Assembly: GCA_017540565.1 (NCBI GenBank)
Contig: JAFYAU010000034.1
Span: forward strand, 1-40,334
Length of the DNA: 40,334 bases
Direction: 5' to 3'
Source: Oscillospiraceae bacterium
GTDB taxonomy: Bacteria; Bacillota; Clostridia; Oscillospirales; Oscillospiraceae
Each line of letters starts with the position of its first letter. Position 1 is the stretch's first letter. A model generated the notes under the pieces. It worked only from the letters and a program-made list of their open reading frames with translations, was not told where the DNA came from and did not search any database. A program made the position numbers and the translations under genes. Of this stretch, positions 7,221 to 14,271 are shown one piece after another.

Positions 7221-8075
7221 TCACACGTCGAACCAGGCGCGTCTCTCCGAAGAAAGGCGCATCTTTTTCCTCATGCCCTCCCGATCCTCCGAGGCGATCA
7301 TTTCCCGGAGCTCCGTGAATTCCTTCAGGAACAGATCCATCTGCTCCAGAAGTGGCTCCCGGTTCATCAGAAAAAGCTCGCTCCACATCCCGTCATTGAT
7401 GCGGGCGATCCTGGTCAGGTCCCGGAACGAATCTCCCGTGTAGTCCACGAGATGGCGGTCGTCCGAGCTCGTCATCAGGCTCACGGCGATGCAGTGCGTC
7501 AGCTGCGAGACAAAGGCGATCATACGGTCGTGTTCCTCCGGGGAAAGGACGGAGATCTTCCGGAACCCCAGGATCCGTCCGAGATCCGCGCACCATTCGA
7601 CGGCCTCCGGCGTGTTCCTTTCCGTCGGGGTGACGATGTAGTTTGCCCCGCGGAAAATGCCGTCGTCGCTGTTCTCCACGCCATAGACCTCGCGTCCGGC
7701 CATGGGATGCGCGGCGATGAATTCCAGATCGTCACGCAGCATTCCCTGGATGTCATAGACCACCGCGCTCTTGACGCCGGTCACGTCGGTGATCATCGTG
7801 CCCGGGCGGAACAGATGCTGCCCGTTCTTCAGCCATTCGGCGAGCCGCTTCGGATACAGGCCGAAGATGACGGCGTCCGCCCGCTCCGCCAGTTCGGGAC
7901 TGACGGAATCGCTTCCCTCCCGGATCAGGCCGTTGGCGAGGGCATATTCGATGCTCTCCCGGCGCGTGTCGATGGCCGTCACGTGATAACCAAGCCTCGA
8001 AAGCGCCCGGGCGTAGCTTCCGCCCATCAGTCCGAGTCCTACGATGAGTATGTTCCCCTTGCTGATCCACTGCAT
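7221..8075 (-). CDS. tyrA: Prephenate dehydrogenase
   Basis: Converts prephenate to 4-hydroxyphenylpyruvate with NAD(P), in tyrosine synthesis. A Rossmann fold opens the protein (ILIVGLGLMGGSYARAL, about 8-24); the all-helical prephenate domain follows, with the conserved AAHPMAGRE histidine segment (near 126-134) and LSPEEHDRMIAFVSQLTH. There is no chorismate mutase or ACT domain, so 284 residues is about the short form. Start: ATG 8075 with GGAGG 8 bases before; the longer frame uses a poor TTG. Upstream of aroF on the same strand, it forms a small aromatic amino acid cluster. Confidence 0.92.
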   Translation of the reverse strand: MQWISKGNILIVGLGLMGGSYARALSRLGYHVTAIDTRRESIEYALANGLIREGSDSVSPELAERADAVIFGLYPKRLAEWLKNGQHLFRPGTMITDVTGVKSAVVYDIQGMLRDDLEFIAAHPMAGREVYGVENSDDGIFRGANYIVTPTERNTPEAVEWCADLGRILGFRKISVLSPEEHDRMIAFVSQLTHCIAVSLMTSSDDRHLVDYTGDSFRDLTRIARINDGMWSELFLMNREPLLEQMDLFLKEFTELREMIASEDREGMRKKMRLSSERRAWFDV

Positions 8076-8111
8076 GCGCGCGTCCTCCCGCCCGATCAAT
8101 CAGATGGCGGC

Positions 8112-8140
8112 AGTTTATCGCTTTAAAGTGCTGAAGTCAA
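8112..8140 (-). promoter_or_regulatory. Promoter of tyrA
   Basis: On the minus strand TTGACT (8140-8135), a 17-base spacer, TAAACT (8117-8112). It lies back to back with the plus-strand promoter at 8166-8194. Confidence 0.65.
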
Positions 8141-8165
8141 GCGCCGTTTTTTGTTTTTTCTTCGC

Positions 8166-8194
8166 TTCACCGGACCGGAGAACCATGATATAAT
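8166..8194 (+). promoter_or_regulatory. Promoter of the EFR1 ferredoxin gene
   Basis: TTCACC (8166-8171), a 17-base spacer, TATAAT (8189-8194). Its position rules out the upstream ATG at 8193 and supports the start at 8220. Confidence 0.7.
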
Positions 8195-8219
8195 GGAGAA
8201 AAAACGGAGGGATCCATCG

Positions 8220-8984
8220 ATGATCTTTACTTTCAGCGGAACGGGCAACTCCCTGTACGCCGCCGGACAGCTGGCGGAGGCGGGAGAGGCTGTAATCGAC
8301 ATGGCGAAATGCTGCCGTGAAAAAACGTTCTCCTTCGCTCCGGCGCCGGGGGAGCGAGTGGGCTTCGTGTTCCCGGTGTACTGCGGGGGACTCCCCTCGC
8401 CGGTGCGGTATTTCGCCCGGCGCCTGGAACTGACGGAGGAACCGGCATATATCTGGGCCGTGATCACCTGCGGCGCGAAGATCTTCGCCGCCGGAGGCAT
8501 GCTGCGGGACCTGCTCGCGGACCGGGGCATCGTCCTGGACGCGGTGTTCCCCCTGAAGATGCCGGACAACTGCGTGACCCTCTATGAGCTCCCGCCGGAG
8601 GAGATCCAGCTGCAGACGCTGGAGGACGCCGAGAAGGAGCTGCGCGTCCTGAAGGAACGGATCCGGGTGCAGGAGCTGCCGGACGATGCTCCCACGCTGG
8701 CGGACAGAGCCGCGACGGCGGCCATGTATCCCGCCTACGCCAACAGCCGCAGCGTGAAGAAGTTCTGGTCGGACGACAGCTGCGTCGGCTGCGGTGTGTG
8801 CGCCGGCCGCTGTCCGGCGAGGGTGATCGAGATGATCGACGGCAGGCCGCACTGGGTGCATGACCGGTGCGCGCGGTGCATGGCCTGTCTGCGGTGCAAT
8901 GCCGTACAGTACGGAACGAAGACCGTCGGCCGCACACGCTGGGTCCACCCTTCTCTGAGGAAGAAAAAGCACGCGCACGAATAA
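8220..8984 (+). CDS. EFR1-family flavodoxin/ferredoxin fusion protein
   Basis: Probable cytosolic electron carrier with a flavodoxin-like N-terminal domain and a C-terminal two-cluster ferredoxin domain. The FMN loop TFSGTGNS is at about 4-11, and FPVYCGGLPS lies near 51-60. Cluster ligands are C188, C191, C194, C198 (CVGCGVCAGRCP) and C217, C220, C223, C226 (CARCMACLRC). The last spacing of the second set is CX2C rather than the usual CX3CP, a small departure. 254 residues is usual for the family. Start: ATG 8220 with GGAGG 9 bases before. It appears monocistronic and divergent from tyrA. The redox partner is not known. Confidence 0.9.
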   Translation: MIFTFSGTGNSLYAAGQLAEAGEAVIDMAKCCREKTFSFAPAPGERVGFVFPVYCGGLPSPVRYFARRLELTEEPAYIWAVITCGAKIFAAGGMLRDLLADRGIVLDAVFPLKMPDNCVTLYELPPEEIQLQTLEDAEKELRVLKERIRVQELPDDAPTLADRAATAAMYPAYANSRSVKKFWSDDSCVGCGVCAGRCPARVIEMIDGRPHWVHDRCARCMACLRCNAVQYGTKTVGRTRWVHPSLRKKKHAHE

Positions 8985-9022
8985 CGGCTCTATTGCGCCG
9001 AAACGGAGGAATAGGCCGCCTT

Positions 9023-9065
9023 ATCCCTCCCGGCTGACGATGTACCATCCCTCCCGGCGGATGTA
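9023..9065 (+). repeat. Two tandem copies of a 24-base unit
   Basis: ATCCCTCCCGGC occurs at 9023-9034 and again at 9047-9058, each followed closely by GATGTA (9039-9044 and 9060-9065). It lies in the 156-base gap before pspC. It could be a pair of regulator sites, or C-rich loops of a small RNA. A short hairpin (GCAGGC/GCCTGC, about 9080-9098) follows. Confidence 0.5.
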
Positions 9066-9140
9066 TCATGTCCCCCGTAGCAGGCATGAAAAGCCTGCGG
9101 ACAGACGATCATTCCAGACTCATTTCAGGGAGGTAATCAT

Positions 9141-9320
9141 ATGAAAAGACTGACCAAATCTTCTGCTGACCGCAAGCTCGCCGGCGTGTGCGGCGGAATC
9201 GCGGAGTATTTCGATATCGATCCCACGATCGTGCGGATCGCATGGGTCCTGTTCTGTTGCCTCGGCGGCAGCGGCCTTCTGGCCTACATCATCTGCGCCA
9301 TCGTCATGCCGGAAGCGTAA
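9141..9320 (+). CDS. PspC-domain small membrane protein
   Basis: 59 residues, opening MKRLTKSSADRKLAGVCGGI, then AEYFDIDPTIVRIAWV, then one hydrophobic helix ending YIICAIVMPEA. This is a whole PspC domain and little else. In other bacteria PspC takes part in envelope-stress sensing; here it has no partner genes such as pspA or liaF nearby, so the role is unassigned. Start: ATG 9141 with GGGAGG 7 bases before. Confidence 0.88.
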   Translation: MKRLTKSSADRKLAGVCGGIAEYFDIDPTIVRIAWVLFCCLGGSGLLAYIICAIVMPEA

Positions 9321-9415
9321 AGCCCGAACAGGCTCAGGCACCGATCACCCAAACGCGCATGGATTGCCGGTTCGAAAGGCCGATGAGCCACTGCTCCTGA
9401 GGAAATGACAGTAAA

Positions 9416-10135
9416 ATGAAAAAAACCGTTTTGTTTGCACTGCTGCTGTGTTTTGTCCTGACGGGCTGCGTGAAACAGCCCGCCCGACCGGCGGTTTCCG
9501 TGGCCCCGGACATGTCCGCGGGGGAACCCTCCCAGTCAGAACCGGTACCGGAAGCCCCCGCCGGCGCGGAGATCCGTCCGGCCGCGCCGGAGCCCGAAAA
9601 TCAGCCGGAGATCCCATACTCCGAAGATGCGCCCGTACAGCCGGAACCGGTGCCCGCCGTCATCGACGAGCTTGAACGGATCCGGGATGCGGCAGGAGCG
9701 GAGGGCTGCCTGATCTCCGTCGCCTACGCGGGTTTCGAAGTCGACACGCTCGCAGAGGAACTGAATGTGGCCGGCATCATGGCGGCCTTTCCGTGTACGG
9801 AAGAGACGGCGTTCGTTGACGCGGGCGGAGAAGAGGTCTACGTCCTGATCCCCACCGATCCGGAGGCGAAGATCCGGATCTGTTCCGTGACGCTGACGGA
9901 GGACGGAGAGCTCCTGCCGGCAGATGACGCGCTGTATGCGGGCAGCGGCGCACCCGTCATCCTGCGCTGCAATGTCAGCGACATCGTGCCGAACGTCATC
10001 GTGCAGGTGGAGGACAGCGAGGGCCGGAGGCTGGATGCCAGCCCGTCCCTGAGCCTGCGCGACGGCAGCGTTTCCATGGAAGGCGCCTACGATTTCACAT
10101 CCTATCCGGAGGGCTTTGTGCGCGAGGGAAACTGA
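9416..10135 (+). CDS. Lipoprotein of unknown function
   Basis: No family recognised. A signal peptide with lipobox LTGC (Cys18) is followed by a Pro/Glu/Ala-rich linker (about 20-85), then a folded region of about 150 residues (VIDELERIRDAAGAEGCLISVAY onward) with alternating short strands, such as EEVYVLIPTDPEAKIRICSV and PVILRCNVSDIVPNVIV, that reads like a beta-rich extracellular domain. It would sit on the outer face of the membrane. Start: ATG 9416; GAGGA is 12 bases upstream, a little far, which may mean weak translation. A strong terminator lies 117 bases after the stop. Confidence 0.8.
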   Translation: MKKTVLFALLLCFVLTGCVKQPARPAVSVAPDMSAGEPSQSEPVPEAPAGAEIRPAAPEPENQPEIPYSEDAPVQPEPVPAVIDELERIRDAAGAEGCLISVAYAGFEVDTLAEELNVAGIMAAFPCTEETAFVDAGGEEVYVLIPTDPEAKIRICSVTLTEDGELLPADDALYAGSGAPVILRCNVSDIVPNVIVQVEDSEGRRLDASPSLSLRDGSVSMEGAYDFTSYPEGFVREGN

Positions 10136-10252
10136 AGGCCGCTTCCCGTTCCGATGACAAGGCAAACAGCCCCGCTGCGAAAAAGGCCCCTGACAGCTTC
10201 TGTTCCCCGGCGGCTGCGGGCGCAGCGGAAGGAAGCCTTCAATAAACGATCC

Positions 10253-10297
10253 GGGCGGAGCGTTCTTTTCGAACGCTCCGCCCTTCTTTTTCTCTTT
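10253..10297 (+). terminator. Terminator after the lipoprotein gene
   Basis: GGGCGGAGCGTTC (10253-10265) pairs perfectly with GAACGCTCCGCCC (10271-10283), followed by TTCTTTTTCTCTTT. It stands between convergent genes, and the tail overlaps the end of the DUF523 gene by two bases. Confidence 0.88.
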
Positions 10298-10730
10298 ACC
10301 GCTCCTCTCCGGAGGCGAACTCCTCCGCGTCCACGACACGGAAGCCGTTCTCCATCAGCAGGCGGGCGAATATGCCGCTTCCGCCGGTCAGCCGCCCGGA
10401 GAACGTGCCGTCATATACGCTTCTCACCCCGCACGACGGGCTCCTGGGCTGGAGCACCGCCAGGTCTATCCCCTCCTCGCGGGCCTTTTCCAGGCAGATC
10501 TCCGCTCCTTTCCGGAACGCTTCGCCCACGTTCTCGCCGCGGTCGTTCATGACGGTATCTCCGACGATCTCGCAGGGGCGCCGGGGAACGCCCAGGCCGC
10601 CGGCCACCTCGGGACAGACGGGGACGAGTTCGTGCCCCCGGAGGAGCGCGGCCGTCCGTTCATCGAAATTGTCCCCTCCGCTGTACTTGCACTTCCGCCC
10701 GATCAGGCAGGCGCTCACCATGATCTTCAT
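10296..10730 (-). CDS. DUF523 family protein (YbbK-like)
   Basis: 144 residues, cytosolic, function unknown in the family. Typical segments are visible: VSACLIGRKCKYSGG at the N-terminus, LVPVCPEVAGGLGVPRRPCEI (about 36-56), and AVLQPRSPSCG with conserved Cys near 95-103. The several conserved cysteines suggest a metal or cluster site, which is inference. Start: ATG 10730 with AGGAGG 7 bases before; the longer frame crosses the promoter and is rejected. Divergent from the DUF3237 gene. Confidence 0.88.
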   Translation of the reverse strand: MKIMVSACLIGRKCKYSGGDNFDERTAALLRGHELVPVCPEVAGGLGVPRRPCEIVGDTVMNDRGENVGEAFRKGAEICLEKAREEGIDLAVLQPRSPSCGVRSVYDGTFSGRLTGGSGIFARLLMENGFRVVDAEEFASGEER

Positions 10731-10764
10731 GTCCGTTCCTCCTTCCGCCTTCTCTCTGCCGTCC

Positions 10765-10770
10765 ATTATA
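10765..10770 (-). promoter_or_regulatory. -10 box of the DUF523 gene
   Basis: TATAAT on the minus strand, 35 bases before the start; the -35 (CTTCCG, 18-base spacing) is poor. Confidence 0.5.
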
Positions 10771-10800
10771 TTACAGTACCCATGGAAACGGAAGCCGTGG

Positions 10801-10806
10801 TATAAT
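10801..10806 (+). promoter_or_regulatory. Extended -10 box of the DUF3237 gene
   Basis: TATAAT preceded by TGG, 24 bases before the ATG; no clear -35. The divergent -10 box is about 30 bases away. Confidence 0.55.
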
Positions 10807-10830
10807 GACGGAAAGGAAAGGAGCATTGCC

Positions 10831-11253
10831 ATGGAACCGATCATGATCTTTCACATCACCATCGACGGAAAGGGCGTCAGCGCCCTTCAGGCGAAAACGG
10901 GCGGGGCGGTGATCATTCCCTTCGGCGGATACGTGGAGAGCCCCCTGTTCAGCGGCACGGTCTGCCCCGGCGCCGCGGACGTGCAGACTGTCAACGCCGC
11001 CGGCGTGCGCCACATGTGCGCCAGTTACATGTTCGACGGGAAGGACAGCGAGGGGAATCCCTGCCATCTGTTCGTCCGGAACGACGGTTACTTTCCCCGG
11101 GACAGCAGGCCCGGTCCCTTCGACGCCACCCCCACCTTCCTCACGGACAGTCCGATCCTCGGCGCTTATCTGCATACGGCCAGGTTCCGGTCCGAAGGCC
11201 ACATGACCGAGGCCGGCGTGGACATCCGCGTCTTCGACGTTGAAAAGGAATAA
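10831..11253 (+). CDS. DUF3237-like protein
   Basis: 140 residues, no signal peptide. It opens with strand-rich IFHITIDGKGVSALQAKTGGA and continues with FGGYVESPLFSGTVCPGAADVQ, then a central ASYMFDGKDSEGNP and a C-terminal HMTEAGVDIRVFDVEKE. This pattern fits the DUF3237 beta-barrel fold, for which no general function is set. Start: ATG 10831 with AAAGGAG 7 bases before. It stands alone between a divergent promoter and a terminator. Confidence 0.75.
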   Translation: MEPIMIFHITIDGKGVSALQAKTGGAVIIPFGGYVESPLFSGTVCPGAADVQTVNAAGVRHMCASYMFDGKDSEGNPCHLFVRNDGYFPRDSRPGPFDATPTFLTDSPILGAYLHTARFRSEGHMTEAGVDIRVFDVEKE

Positions 11254-11270
11254 CGGCTGCCGGAACGCAC

Positions 11271-11302
11271 GCAGCCCCCTCCGACCGGAGGGGGTTGCTT
11301 TT
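11271..11302 (+). terminator. Terminator after the DUF3237 gene
   Basis: A 12-base stem (11271-11282 with 11287-11298, one G-T pair), loop GACC, then TTTT. Confidence 0.8.
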
Positions 11303-11313
11303 CCATTATGAAC

Positions 11314-12372
11314 TCATCCTTCGACGGAGAGCTTTTCGTAGATGCGGCTCATGACCTCCTGATAGTAGGCCCGGTCCGCCTCGCTGAGGCTCGCAACGTC
11401 GATATCGTTGATCTTTTTGAATATCGCCTCGCTCTTCTCCACATAGGCCAGATACTGGCTCATCATGGACATGGGATCCGCTGAATTCTGATACTCCTCG
11501 ATGAAGCCCGCGCACTCGTCGAAGAAGGCCTCATAGCCGTCCATCATGGCCCGGAAGTCCTCGTCCTGCTCGTCCGCGTCCGGCTCCTCCGGCTCCTCCT
11601 CCGCTTTCGCCGCGCGCTCCGCCTGCCGGTGCTCCAGCTCTTCGGCGCGCTCCTGCGCGAGGCGGCTCAGGATCGGGGCGATATCCGTATCCCCGGCAGC
11701 CAGGGCGGCTTCCACCGCCTGCTGCTCGGTATGCATGGCGTTCCACCCGGCGGTATAGGCCTGAAAACCGTCTGCCCAGCAGGTCTCATACAGCTTCGAC
11801 ACATCACCGGACAGGGAATCCCTTCCCTTCTCCCGCAGGCTGTCCCAGCCCGTGTAGTAGCGGTCCACGGACTCGTTCCACAGGGCGTTGAGCTCGGTCA
11901 TCGCCGTCTTCCAGTCTATGTGCTCGTCGTTGGCCAGCAGCGCCGCCGTCAGAAGATACCCGTCCTCCGTCCGGCTCAGGATGCGTCCGTAGGCCGCGTC
12001 GGCCTCGTCGACCAGCGTCTGCGTCCAGGCCTTCACGTCCGGCTTCTCCGCGGAAAGCTCCCGCTGCTGAATCGTCTCCAGCGTGTTCAGGGAAGCGGTG
12101 ACCTCCTCCCCGACGGCCGACCGGATGTCGCCCAGTTCCACCGCCACCGGCTCCTCCGGCTCCTCCGGCTCTTCCTCGGGCTTCTTCTCCGCCGGCCCGG
12201 GTTCCTCCGGGGCGGGCTCCGCCGTTCCCGGAGCCTCCTGCGGGACCGGTTCCGGTTCTTTCGGTTCCTCCTGCTTCTTTCCGAAAAGGTCGCCCGCCAG
12301 TCCGGTCAGGCTGCACCCGGCCAGACTCAGCACCATGATCAGCGCCAGCATCAGCGCCAGTCCTTTTTTCAT
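11314..12372 (-). CDS. Lipoprotein with Pro/Glu linker and DUF6591-like C-terminus
   Basis: 352 residues anchored outside the membrane. Lipobox LAGC (Cys20); a very acidic EEP/PEP repeat linker (about 33-78); a helical middle with many Trp/Tyr (about 80-250); a second acidic stretch (EEEPEEPDADEQDED, about 255-270); and a C-terminal helical domain beginning MMDGYEAFFDECAGFIEEY. That last part resembles the DUF6591 domain of Firmicute lipoproteins, a family without known function. Start: ATG 12372 with AAGGAGG before it. Monocistronic, with a promoter at 12432-12461. Confidence 0.8.
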   Translation of the reverse strand: MKKGLALMLALIMVLSLAGCSLTGLAGDLFGKKQEEPKEPEPVPQEAPGTAEPAPEEPGPAEKKPEEEPEEPEEPVAVELGDIRSAVGEEVTASLNTLETIQQRELSAEKPDVKAWTQTLVDEADAAYGRILSRTEDGYLLTAALLANDEHIDWKTAMTELNALWNESVDRYYTGWDSLREKGRDSLSGDVSKLYETCWADGFQAYTAGWNAMHTEQQAVEAALAAGDTDIAPILSRLAQERAEELEHRQAERAAKAEEEPEEPDADEQDEDFRAMMDGYEAFFDECAGFIEEYQNSADPMSMMSQYLAYVEKSEAIFKKINDIDVASLSEADRAYYQEVMSRIYEKLSVEG

Positions 12373-12431
12373 GACGATCCCTCCTTGTCTTTACGTCCTT
12401 TGACGGGGAAGGTCCCCGTTTGTTCCCTTAT

Positions 12432-12461
12432 ATTATACTCCCGATCCGCTGACGCGGGCAA
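12432..12461 (-). promoter_or_regulatory. Promoter of the DUF6591-like lipoprotein gene
   Basis: On the minus strand TTGCCC (12461-12456), an 18-base spacer, TATAAT (12437-12432). Confidence 0.6.
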
Positions 12462-12537
12462 TACGCCTCCCCGCGGGATAGGACCCCTTATTCCGCGGAT
12501 CCGTCGGATTGGCAGGTCCGCCCTTCCCGTTCCGCAG

Positions 12538-12566
12538 TTGCCTTTCTCCGCCGGGGAGAGTATAAT
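12538..12566 (+). promoter_or_regulatory. Promoter of the VanZ-like gene
   Basis: TTGCCT (12538-12543), a 17-base spacer, TATAAT (12561-12566). The expected transcript start is near 12573. Confidence 0.65.
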
Positions 12567-12588
12567 GGCCGGCATGTGAAGTCAGGAG

Positions 12589-13125
12589 GTGACGCACACG
12601 TACGCCTATGTATACAGCCGTCCCATGTGGATGATCTTTGCCGCCATGGCCGTTCTCTTCGTGGCCTGGACGGTCGCCGCGGCCGTACTACGCCGCCGTT
12701 CTTTTTCCGTGCAGTCCAGATGGAAGCTCGTGAACGTCATTGTTCTCGTCATGGCTCTGCTCGCCGTCGTTGCCGGCACGCTGCTGTCCCGCGAAGGGCG
12801 GGAGCGGTGCATCATCTGGCAGCTGGGCAGTATGTTCCGCATGTACGGCGTCAGCAGCGAAGCCTGGCGCCTGCTGATCATGAACTGCCTGCTCTTCTTC
12901 CCCCTGGGTCTGGCGTTGCCCAACGTCCTGCCTCACGGCATGCCGCCGGTTTGGCGTGTGCTGCTGACGACGATCGTCTGTTTCCTGATCAGCAGCGCGT
13001 TGGAACAGCTGCAGTATCACTTTTCGCTGGGCGTGACGGAGTTGGACGACATCGTCTGCAATACGGCCGGAGGCTTTGCCGCTGCCCTGCACACCCTCGC
13101 CTGGGGGAAGCGCGAGAAAAGATAG
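12589..13125 (+). CDS. VanZ-like membrane protein
   Basis: 178 residues in the longest reading, about four or five membrane helices. VanZ hallmarks are present: NCLLFFPLGLALPNVLP (near 103-119), the helix with SSALEQLQYHF, and ELDDIVCNTAGGFAA near the C-terminus. The family includes the teicoplanin-resistance protein VanZ but most members have no known role, and there are no van genes here. The start is uncertain: the GTG at 12589 overlaps the AGGAGGTGA ribosome site itself, codons at the right distance (about 12595-12598) are not normal starts, and the next ATG (12625) has no ribosome site. A terminator follows 14 bases after the stop. Confidence 0.82.
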   Translation: MTHTYAYVYSRPMWMIFAAMAVLFVAWTVAAAVLRRRSFSVQSRWKLVNVIVLVMALLAVVAGTLLSREGRERCIIWQLGSMFRMYGVSSEAWRLLIMNCLLFFPLGLALPNVLPHGMPPVWRVLLTTIVCFLISSALEQLQYHFSLGVTELDDIVCNTAGGFAAALHTLAWGKREKR

Positions 13126-13138
13126 TATACAGATCCCA

Positions 13139-13171
13139 CGGGAGCCCCGTCCGGGCTCCCGCTTTTGTTGT
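13139..13171 (+). terminator. Terminator after the VanZ-like gene
   Basis: CGGGAGCCC (13139-13147) pairs with GGGCTCCCG (13153-13161), then CTTTTGTTGT. Confidence 0.85.
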
Positions 13172-13229
13172 CTCCCGGACGTGGTTTCTCAATATCGTAA
13201 ATTTTTTATCGTTTTTCGTTAATTTATAG

Positions 13230-13258
13230 TTGATATTCGAAAACTTCTATGGTATATT
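13230..13258 (+). promoter_or_regulatory. Promoter of the DUF2975/HTH pair
   Basis: TTGATA (13230-13235), a 17-base spacer, TATATT (13253-13258) preceded by TGG. The 40 bases upstream are unusually A/T-rich for this genome and contain repeated ATCGT/TCGTT and AATTT words, which may be an UP element or the binding site of the HTH protein of this operon. Confidence 0.7.
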
Positions 13259-13316
13259 GGCGGCAGTGAACGGCAGAGGCCGTCAACGATCCCATTCAAG
13301 CAAGGAGATATCTGTC

Positions 13317-13922
13317 ATGGAAAACACGAAACTGAACCGCGGCGCAGCCGTCATTGACCGCATCCTCAGGATCCTGCAGGGCTTCGCCATAGCCGGCGTG
13401 ATCGTATCCGTCATCTTCATTCCCCTGACTCTGATCCTCAAAGAGAAGATCATCGCCGACGCCTCCGGCCTGAGGCTTGGCGCCGTCACCCTGAAGCTGG
13501 CGGGCGACATGTCCGGCTGGCTGGACTTTCCCCGCGTCAGGACCGCCATCGTCTGCAGCCTGATCTGCATGGCCGTCGCTGCGGCAGCCGTCTGGTACTG
13601 CCTCAGGGTTTTGCGCTCCGTCCTCCGTCCCATGAAGGACGGCTCTCCCTTCACCGCCGGCATCTCCGCAAAGATCCGGAAGCTGGCATGGACCGTCCTG
13701 GCCGGCGGCGGTCTCGTGGAGATCGGCTCCGTGGTCTCCTCCGTTCTCGAGACGAGGGCCTATCATCTGGACCGCCTGCTGAACATGGACCTGATCTCCT
13801 CCGTCACTTTCAACTGGACGATCAGCCTCTGGTTCGTCGCCGCCGCCCTCATCCTTTTCTTCCTCTCGTTCATCTTCCGCTACGGCGAAGAACTGCAGCG
13901 GGAAGCGGACGAAACGCTGTGA
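13317..13922 (+). CDS. DUF2975 membrane protein
   Basis: 201 residues with four membrane helices (about 15-40, 72-98, 120-145 and 165-195). The layout, with a GSPFTAGISAKIRKLAW turn before the third helix, fits DUF2975, whose genes usually sit directly before a small YozG-type HTH gene, as here (10 bases downstream). The function is unknown; a membrane sensor or antagonist for the HTH protein is a reasonable guess from the pairing. Start: ATG 13317 with AAGGAG 9 bases before. Confidence 0.83.
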   Translation: MENTKLNRGAAVIDRILRILQGFAIAGVIVSVIFIPLTLILKEKIIADASGLRLGAVTLKLAGDMSGWLDFPRVRTAIVCSLICMAVAAAAVWYCLRVLRSVLRPMKDGSPFTAGISAKIRKLAWTVLAGGGLVEIGSVVSSVLETRAYHLDRLLNMDLISSVTFNWTISLWFVAAALILFFLSFIFRYGEELQREADETL

Positions 13923-13932
13923 GGACGGGGTC

Positions 13933-14160
13933 ATGGGAAGGATCATCCTGCGGCTCGACCGCGTCATGGCCGATCGCAAGATCAGCCTCAAGGATCTGTC
14001 GGACAGGGTGGGCGTCTCCAACGTCAACCTGTCCAAGATGAAGACGGGAAAGATCAGCGCCATCCGTTTCTCCACCCTGGAAGCCATCTGCGAGGCGCTG
14101 GACTGTCAGCCGGGAGATATCCTGGAGTACGACCGTTCCGCCCCCTCCGAAGAGGACTGA
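13933..14160 (+). CDS. YozG-like HTH transcriptional regulator
   Basis: 75 residues consisting of one Cro/C1-type helix-turn-helix (LDRVMADRKISLKDLSDRVG, then SNVNLSKMKTGKISAIRFST). The end, CEALDCQPGDILEYD, is typical of the YozG group. Probably a DNA-binding partner of the DUF2975 protein and a candidate autoregulator of the promoter at 13230-13258. Start: ATG 13933; the upstream GTGAGGACGGGGTC holds the ribosome site and overlaps the end of the DUF2975 gene. Confidence 0.88.
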   Translation: MGRIILRLDRVMADRKISLKDLSDRVGVSNVNLSKMKTGKISAIRFSTLEAICEALDCQPGDILEYDRSAPSEED

Positions 14161-14271
14161 CGGAATCGCCGCGGACTCAACCGCCGCGCGAGCCGTCTCT
14201 CTCGGCAGTCGCTGGTCTTTCATTCCGGGACCCGCTATGATGAGGCCAGAACGAAAAAGGAGGAAACCCGT

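Noticed and set aside
7124..8220. T-box or leader-peptide attenuator before tyrA or aroF
   Set aside because: The leaders are short (about 30 to 50 bases from promoter to start) and no T-box core or antiterminator/terminator pair was seen.
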